Shown: positions 60,664 through 64,000 of the stretch, piece after piece
How positions within the stretch are numbered: position 1 is the stretch's first letter
How the letters are laid out: each line of letters starts with the position of its first letter
Source of the DNA: Maribacter flavus
GTDB taxonomy: Bacteria; Bacteroidota; Bacteroidia; Flavobacteriales; Flavobacteriaceae
DNA: 64,000 nucleotides
NCBI RefSeq assembly: GCF_008386635.1
Contig: NZ_VUOE01000001.1
Span: 186,001 to 250,000, forward strand
Direction: 5' to 3'
Made by a program: the position numbers and the translations under genes
Notes under the pieces: generated by a model
Database searches by the model: none
Told to the model about the DNA's origin: nothing
The model's input: the letters and a program-made list of their open reading frames with translations, nothing else

Positions 60664-60822
60664 CTAAATATCGAGATTATTGGTAATTATTTTTCCCTTG
60701 GCCATACGTACCGCCTTGGAAATCTCTTTGCTTGCAATTTTAACAGCATCGGCCTTGATTACTCCCAAATTGGATTCATCCAAATTTGTGGAAGGCCGTA
60801 AGTTTTCATTGTTTAGGTTCAT
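60664..60822 (-). CDS. Small phage protein (52 aa)
   Basis: A 52-residue soluble frame, ATG at 60822, TAG at 60664. It begins MNLNNENLRPSTNLDESN and continues into one helix, GVIKADAVKIASKEISKAV, then RMAKGKIITNNLDI. It fills the space between two phage genes, overlaps the 77-aa gene by 17 bp and ends five bases before the 125-aa gene, as expected for a tightly packed late operon. The function is unknown. Confidence 0.6.
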   Translation of the reverse strand: MNLNNENLRPSTNLDESNLGVIKADAVKIASKEISKAVRMAKGKIITNNLDI

Positions 60823-61039
60823 TTCTAAAGGGTATTATGTCACCATCCGTCCTTACAAAATTTTCGAACTTCAAATGACCTGTTTTCCAAAGTACCTCCA
60901 GCATGGCAGCTGTAGATGTTTTTTTTCGCTCTGGATGCCGCCAATTAAACACCTGGTGTTTTGTGGCATCCAATTTTTTCATGGCTTCCTTATCATGTAC
61001 CACATGATTGAAAAGCTGTACTATTTCGGCCTCTGTCAT
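60806..61039 (-). CDS. Small phage protein (77 aa)
   Basis: A 77-residue protein. MTEAEIVQLFNHVVHDKEAM and KLDATKHQVFNWRHPERKKTSTAAMLEVLW could form a small helix-turn-helix, the latter part resembling Cro/YdaS-like recognition helices (Q-V-F-N-W-R). It is therefore a candidate regulator, though a structural role is not excluded. It lies 19 bp after the 153-aa gene and overlaps the 52-aa gene. Confidence 0.55.
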   Translation of the reverse strand: MTEAEIVQLFNHVVHDKEAMKKLDATKHQVFNWRHPERKKTSTAAMLEVLWKTGHLKFENFVRTDGDIIPFRNEPKQ

Positions 61040-61058
61040 AGTTGCCTAAAGTACAACT

Positions 61059-61520
61059 TTATAAATCTGTACGCAAGTTAAAACTGATCATATAGCCATT
61101 TGTTCCCGCCTTTGCCCATACCGGTTGCATCTGTATGGAGCTCTCGTTCAAAAAATAAAATTTAGGACAGGTATTGGGATTGTTCTTTTCCTGGATCAAA
61201 CGCTCGATAAATTTCCTACTTACCATGGCCGTTTCATGCATGACATCGATAAAGTCATCACTTGACAAATTGGAGTACTCCACTTTTTTCAAAATGAGAA
61301 AATCCAACGTATTACCCATCATTAAGGCATCGTCTCCATCGGAGTCGGACGCATAATCCGGGAGCACACCAACGAGCAAAAGATTATCGGCCACGTGCAT
61401 CTGACTTACCTCCTTGGCCATTTGGGAATCATCGATAACAGGCTTTACCATATTAATTTCGGCGATATCGGCCTTACAAACGGCTAGAAACTCCCTTAAA
61501 TCATTTGGTGTAAAAATCAT
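61059..61520 (-). CDS. Phage protein of unknown function (153 aa)
   Basis: A 153-residue mixed alpha/beta protein: MIFTPNDLREFLAVCKADIAEIN, then LLLVGVLPDYASDSDGDDALMMGNTLDFLILKK and the end MQPVWAKAGTNGYMISFNLRTDL. The size, position downstream of head/neck genes and terminal strand resemble tail-completion or tail-terminator proteins, which is an inference only. The start overlaps the end of the 294-aa gene (ATGA). Confidence 0.55.
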   Translation of the reverse strand: MIFTPNDLREFLAVCKADIAEINMVKPVIDDSQMAKEVSQMHVADNLLLVGVLPDYASDSDGDDALMMGNTLDFLILKKVEYSNLSSDDFIDVMHETAMVSRKFIERLIQEKNNPNTCPKFYFLNESSIQMQPVWAKAGTNGYMISFNLRTDL

Positions 61521-62401
61521 TTCTTGTTTTTTTGAGAATCCATTTTAGCCTTATAATCCCGATCGCGTTTGGTGAGATCGTACATACGCATGAGAATTTC
61601 CCACAGATTCTCACGCTTCAATTCATTGATACTGCCAAAAACCCCACTTTCCGCCAAGGTGTACAAGGTACTTTTCATTCCTATGCCAGGAATATCGCTC
61701 TTGAAATTGTCCTCTCCTTCCTCGAAAAGGATGGATAAATCCAATTCCCTCCCCTGCCAGTAAATCTTGGCGGTCGCCAAGTACTTTTGAAAGCTGGCAA
61801 ACAACAAATAAAATCCATATACCTGTCCGAAATACAATTTTCTAAAAATCTTGGCCCGCCTTTCCACATCATTTTCAAAATATTGTTTTCGTCGCTGCCC
61901 TTTTTTAGGAATCAGCATGATGGGACGGTAAAGAGTGGCCATTAATCGGTATAAATATTCATCGTCACCTGTAGCATGGTATTCCGAGAACAAATGCAAG
62001 GCGTCTATATATTCCCCAAATTGCAGATTGGCAAAGTCATCACTTGGACCATAATAATTAATGAATACCGGCCTTACCTTTGGAATGGGATTATGCACGT
62101 AGTATTGCTTCAATACTTTGACCCCATTTTCCCCATCTTCAAAAAAATCATCGACCAAATTCGATAACTTGTACACATTCGCCATTTTTTCTTCCTGGAC
62201 ACTTGGATTCTCATTTTCGACCGGCTCCATGTTAAGCAGTTTATACACGGCATGAATCCTAAAAATCTCATAAGATAATTTTCCATGCTGCAACTGATAA
62301 ATAAGCATGCTCATTTCATTGTATTGTCTTTCGTCACACTGCGAAAGGTCTTCCGGCATGTACAACTTGGTTCCGGTATGAGGGATTTCCAATGTTATCA
62401 T
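61517..62401 (-). CDS. Phage protein of unknown function (294 aa)
   Basis: A 294-residue protein. It starts with a beta turn, MITLEIPHTGTKLYMPEDLSQCDERQYNEM, then turns helical with LHLFSEYHATGDDEYLYRLMATLYRPIMLIPKKGQRRKQYF and REKLYFGQVYGFYLLFASF-like aromatic helices (seen as LYFGQVYGFYLLFASFQKYL). The end is charged, RDRDYKAKMDSQKNKK. It overlaps the next gene (62398) and the 153-aa gene by 4 bp each. The position suits a head-to-tail or tail assembly gene. No family is recognised. Confidence 0.55.
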   Translation of the reverse strand: MITLEIPHTGTKLYMPEDLSQCDERQYNEMSMLIYQLQHGKLSYEIFRIHAVYKLLNMEPVENENPSVQEEKMANVYKLSNLVDDFFEDGENGVKVLKQYYVHNPIPKVRPVFINYYGPSDDFANLQFGEYIDALHLFSEYHATGDDEYLYRLMATLYRPIMLIPKKGQRRKQYFENDVERRAKIFRKLYFGQVYGFYLLFASFQKYLATAKIYWQGRELDLSILFEEGEDNFKSDIPGIGMKSTLYTLAESGVFGSINELKRENLWEILMRMYDLTKRDRDYKAKMDSQKNKK

Positions 62402-62703
62402 TTTGCGAATTGTAAACTATAGTTCACAACGACCTTACATTCTTCCATGCGTTGCCTGTATTTGGCATAAACGGCATCAACGATTTCCCTTCTTAGGCTG
62501 GGTTTTATGAATTTGCTCCGGGGATTGACCTTGAATTCATCCGTAATGAATTGATAGATTTCCTTTTTTAGCGCTACCCTGGCTTTCGTGCGTTCGATTA
62601 AATTATCCTGAAGAGTGGCAGTGAGCTTGTCAATTTTACGCATCCTAAAATAGTCCTTCCATTGCTGGATCCATCGCCTAAAAAAGTCGATAATTGCTTT
62701 CAT
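62398..62703 (-). CDS. Small phage protein (101 aa)
   Basis: A 101-residue basic helical protein with MKAIIDFFRRWIQQWKDYFRMRKIDKL at the start, KARVALKKEIYQFITDEFKV in the middle and RQRMEECKVVVNYSLQFAK at the end. It overlaps the 294-aa gene by 4 bp and follows the 315-aa gene after 11 bp, so it belongs to the same transcript. The function is unknown. Confidence 0.55.
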   Translation of the reverse strand: MKAIIDFFRRWIQQWKDYFRMRKIDKLTATLQDNLIERTKARVALKKEIYQFITDEFKVNPRSKFIKPSLRREIVDAVYAKYRQRMEECKVVVNYSLQFAK

Positions 62704-62714
62704 GTATTCTTGAG

Positions 62715-63662
62715 TTATGTAGTTACGAATGCGTCATCATCGTCAAAACCAAATGTGTAATTCGGCTCAGATGCCTCGATGGATTCCTCCACCTCTGGTG
62801 CCACACTTTCCTCTATCCTTAGCAGGAGTCTTTCCGCATCTTGCATAAATTCCTGTGCAGCCCAGGCATATTCGTTCCCCATTGGCGGTTGTTTACCTTG
62901 GGTTGTGGTCCGCTCGCCAACAAAACGCTGCAAGACACCTTCAGGGAAAAGTGTTACGGTAAGCCTGCCCTTCATGGCCCATGATAGGGCCCAATACACG
63001 CAAGCTTCCTTCACCAAAGCCAAAAGCTCCGCTTTTTGCGAAGCATCTTCTTTCAAAGCCGTCATTTCGTCTTTCCCAAGCCTAGGAAGTATCGCCATTT
63101 GTTCTGCTTGACGCAAACCCGGAGTAAGCCGTAACAAAAGATACCTACTGTTGTTTATGTCAAAAAACTCCTGAAAATCCTGAGTCTTTGAAACAAAAAG
63201 TGCATTGAGTTTTTTATACTGATCCGTGGCCTTCCAACTGGCCAGACTTTCCAGAGTGGTCAACAATTGATCCAGGGATTGATAATACATGCGTTCCATA
63301 TTATCATTGTCACGATCCAAAAGCCATTCAAATGCCTGCTTCTCATGATCATCCACCCGCATACGACGACCGTTCACCGTGTGACCCACGTCATTTGAAG
63401 GAACATATCTTCTATAAGCCTCGATGCAAATAGCATCTTGAAGGGCATCTATATAGAAAATATTGGGCTCCTGATCATTCCCGGCTTCGTACATGGCCTG
63501 TATCACATCATAGGTTTCCTTTCCGATGATATCCTGAACCGTCAAAGTTGCATTGCGAATAAAGCGCTTCAAATTTTCAAACGAGGTTCCGTTATCCAAA
63601 AAACCTATATGCTCCTTTAATTCGGCATTTCCTGCATTGTTTTTATTGAAAATAAGCTTCAT
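62715..63662 (-). CDS. Phage head/neck-like protein, DUF6712-like
   Basis: A 315-residue protein that resembles the DUF6712 proteins of Bacteroidetes phages. It starts KLIFNKNNAGNAELKEHIG, has helical YDVIQAMYEAGNDQEPNIFYIDALQDAICIEAYRRYVP and repeated LVKEACVYWALSWAMKGRLTVTLFP and LQRFVGERTTTQGKQPPMGNEYAW, and ends in an acidic tail, TFGFDDDDAFVTT. Its position next to the portal-like gene suggests a head-completion or adaptor role. It overlaps the portal-like gene by 4 bp. Confidence 0.6.
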   Translation of the reverse strand: MKLIFNKNNAGNAELKEHIGFLDNGTSFENLKRFIRNATLTVQDIIGKETYDVIQAMYEAGNDQEPNIFYIDALQDAICIEAYRRYVPSNDVGHTVNGRRMRVDDHEKQAFEWLLDRDNDNMERMYYQSLDQLLTTLESLASWKATDQYKKLNALFVSKTQDFQEFFDINNSRYLLLRLTPGLRQAEQMAILPRLGKDEMTALKEDASQKAELLALVKEACVYWALSWAMKGRLTVTLFPEGVLQRFVGERTTTQGKQPPMGNEYAWAAQEFMQDAERLLLRIEESVAPEVEESIEASEPNYTFGFDDDDAFVTT

Positions 63663-64000
63663 TCCCCTTGGTTTTTGATTCTATCCGATGGTGTGATATC
63701 CTCTTCCCTTTGTGGCGAGATGTGATAAAAACCAATCTTTACGTTCTTGTTAGGCCAATTTGCCCTCAATGCAAAGTTTATTGCCTTACATACTATCATT
63801 TCCGGTATGTCGATACCTGTCTGCAAATATTCCTTCATAGCGTAGATACGTTCAGAACCTCCATTGGAACGCCCTGATTCAGATACATTCCCTAACACAT
63901 TTCCAATTCCAATCCCAGAACTTACCGCATGGTCTGCTCTTTTCGATATTTCTATCTGTGCATCGATGAAATCCTTGACCTTTTGATCAATGACTTTAAT
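63659..64000 (-). CDS. Portal-like phage protein (partial, C-terminal end)
   Basis: The frame is open from 63659 to the right edge, giving 113 residues of a longer protein. The end has KDFIDAQIEISKRADHAVSSGIGIGN, then GGSERIYAMKEYLQTGIDIPEMIVCKAINFALRANWP and FYHISPQREEDITPSDRIKNQGE. The first and second segments resemble the C-terminal region of Bacteroidetes phage portal proteins (SSGxGxxxxxG and EYLxTGIDIPE). That is a comparison from memory. No start codon is in the window: the first in-frame GTG at 63898 is internal. If correct, terminase and capsid genes should lie to the right. Confidence 0.5.
   Translation of the reverse strand: MKVIDQKVKDFIDAQIEISKRADHAVSSGIGIGNVLGNVSESGRSNGGSERIYAMKEYLQTGIDIPEMIVCKAINFALRANWPNKNVKIGFYHISPQREEDITPSDRIKNQGE

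Larger units (their letters stand above)
48662..64000. mobile_element. Prophage (or phage-derived element) integrated at tRNA-Arg, left part
   Basis: A tyrosine integrase lies directly beside tRNA-Arg, followed by about 14 kb of leftward genes including a tape measure protein, two large tail/baseplate proteins, a membrane protein with a small lipoprotein, a head/neck-like protein and a portal-like partial gene. The gene sizes, overlaps and absence of metabolic genes are phage-like. Terminase, capsid, repressor and the right attachment site are beyond the right edge. No second copy of the tRNA 3' end is seen in the window. A replicating phage, a satellite or a tail-like particle cannot be told apart here. 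Confidence 0.85.

Noticed and set aside
54377..64000. CRISPR array, toxin-antitoxin or defence system in the prophage
   Set aside because: No spaced repeats, nuclease, methylase or recognisable toxin-antitoxin pair was found in the visible part.

Overview
The window reads as the chromosome of a marine member of the Flavobacteriaceae (Bacteroidota). The evidence is the moderately AT-rich sequence, the absence of strong Shine-Dalgarno sites, promoters of the TTTG / TAnnTTTG type (best example upstream of tRNA-Arg), glutamine synthetase III, stand-alone MnmD, DUF4920, DUF6268, DUF4197 and CarboxypepD_reg-like proteins. The genus cannot be fixed from the sequence alone; a Maribacter/Zobellia/Arenibacter-like relative is a guess.

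Positions 1-48,661 are ordinary chromosome. 1-9.2 kb holds a lysophospholipid-type acyltransferase, a bile-acid/Na+ symporter-family transporter, redox and stress genes (PRX-like thioredoxin, 1-Cys peroxiredoxin, cold-shock protein), two tiny one-helix membrane peptides, a fused cyclophilin-FKBP isomerase, an M28 peptidase and a PPK2 kinase. 10.2-15.5 kb is a tight minus-strand operon: ABC-2 ATPase, ABC-2 permease, MscS channel, DUF6268 outer-membrane protein and an NtrC-like regulator without a DNA-binding domain. 15.9-21.5 kb holds grpE-dnaJ, a TIGR01777 epimerase, mnmD-DUF4920, ilvE and a MazG-like pyrophosphatase.

22-26 kb and 36.5-41.3 kb carry nitrogen and purine metabolism: a P-II protein, Amt ammonium channel and porin, then PurM, glutamine synthetase III and a divergent eukaryote-type glutamine synthetase. 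The P-II/amt promoter and the GS promoter share an inverted GGGGTWA repeat with the same spacing to a -7 box, which suggests a common nitrogen-responsive regulator. 26-36 kb holds DUF1684, an inactive-looking esterase-like protein, Lrp, PurU, DUF4197, PyrF, PrfA, ApbE and a Rieske lipoprotein. 41.3-46.1 kb is a tandem triplet of CarboxypepD_reg-like surface proteins, followed by a Ca2+/Na+ antiporter, an AT-rich gap of about 800 bp, a 50-aa conserved protein and apt.

From 48,662 to the right edge lies the left part of a tailed prophage (or other phage-derived element) integrated next to tRNA-Arg(ACG). The tyrosine integrase sits beside the tRNA and reads rightward; all other prophage genes read leftward, towards it. 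From right to left they are a partial portal-like gene, a DUF6712-like head/neck protein, several small unknown proteins, a lipoprotein overlapping a four-helix membrane protein (possible lysis genes), a DUF4468 protein, a 121-bp structured repeat, a 1265-aa tape measure protein and two large tail/baseplate proteins, one with BACON/Ig-like domains. Terminase, major capsid, repressor and the right attachment site are outside the window.
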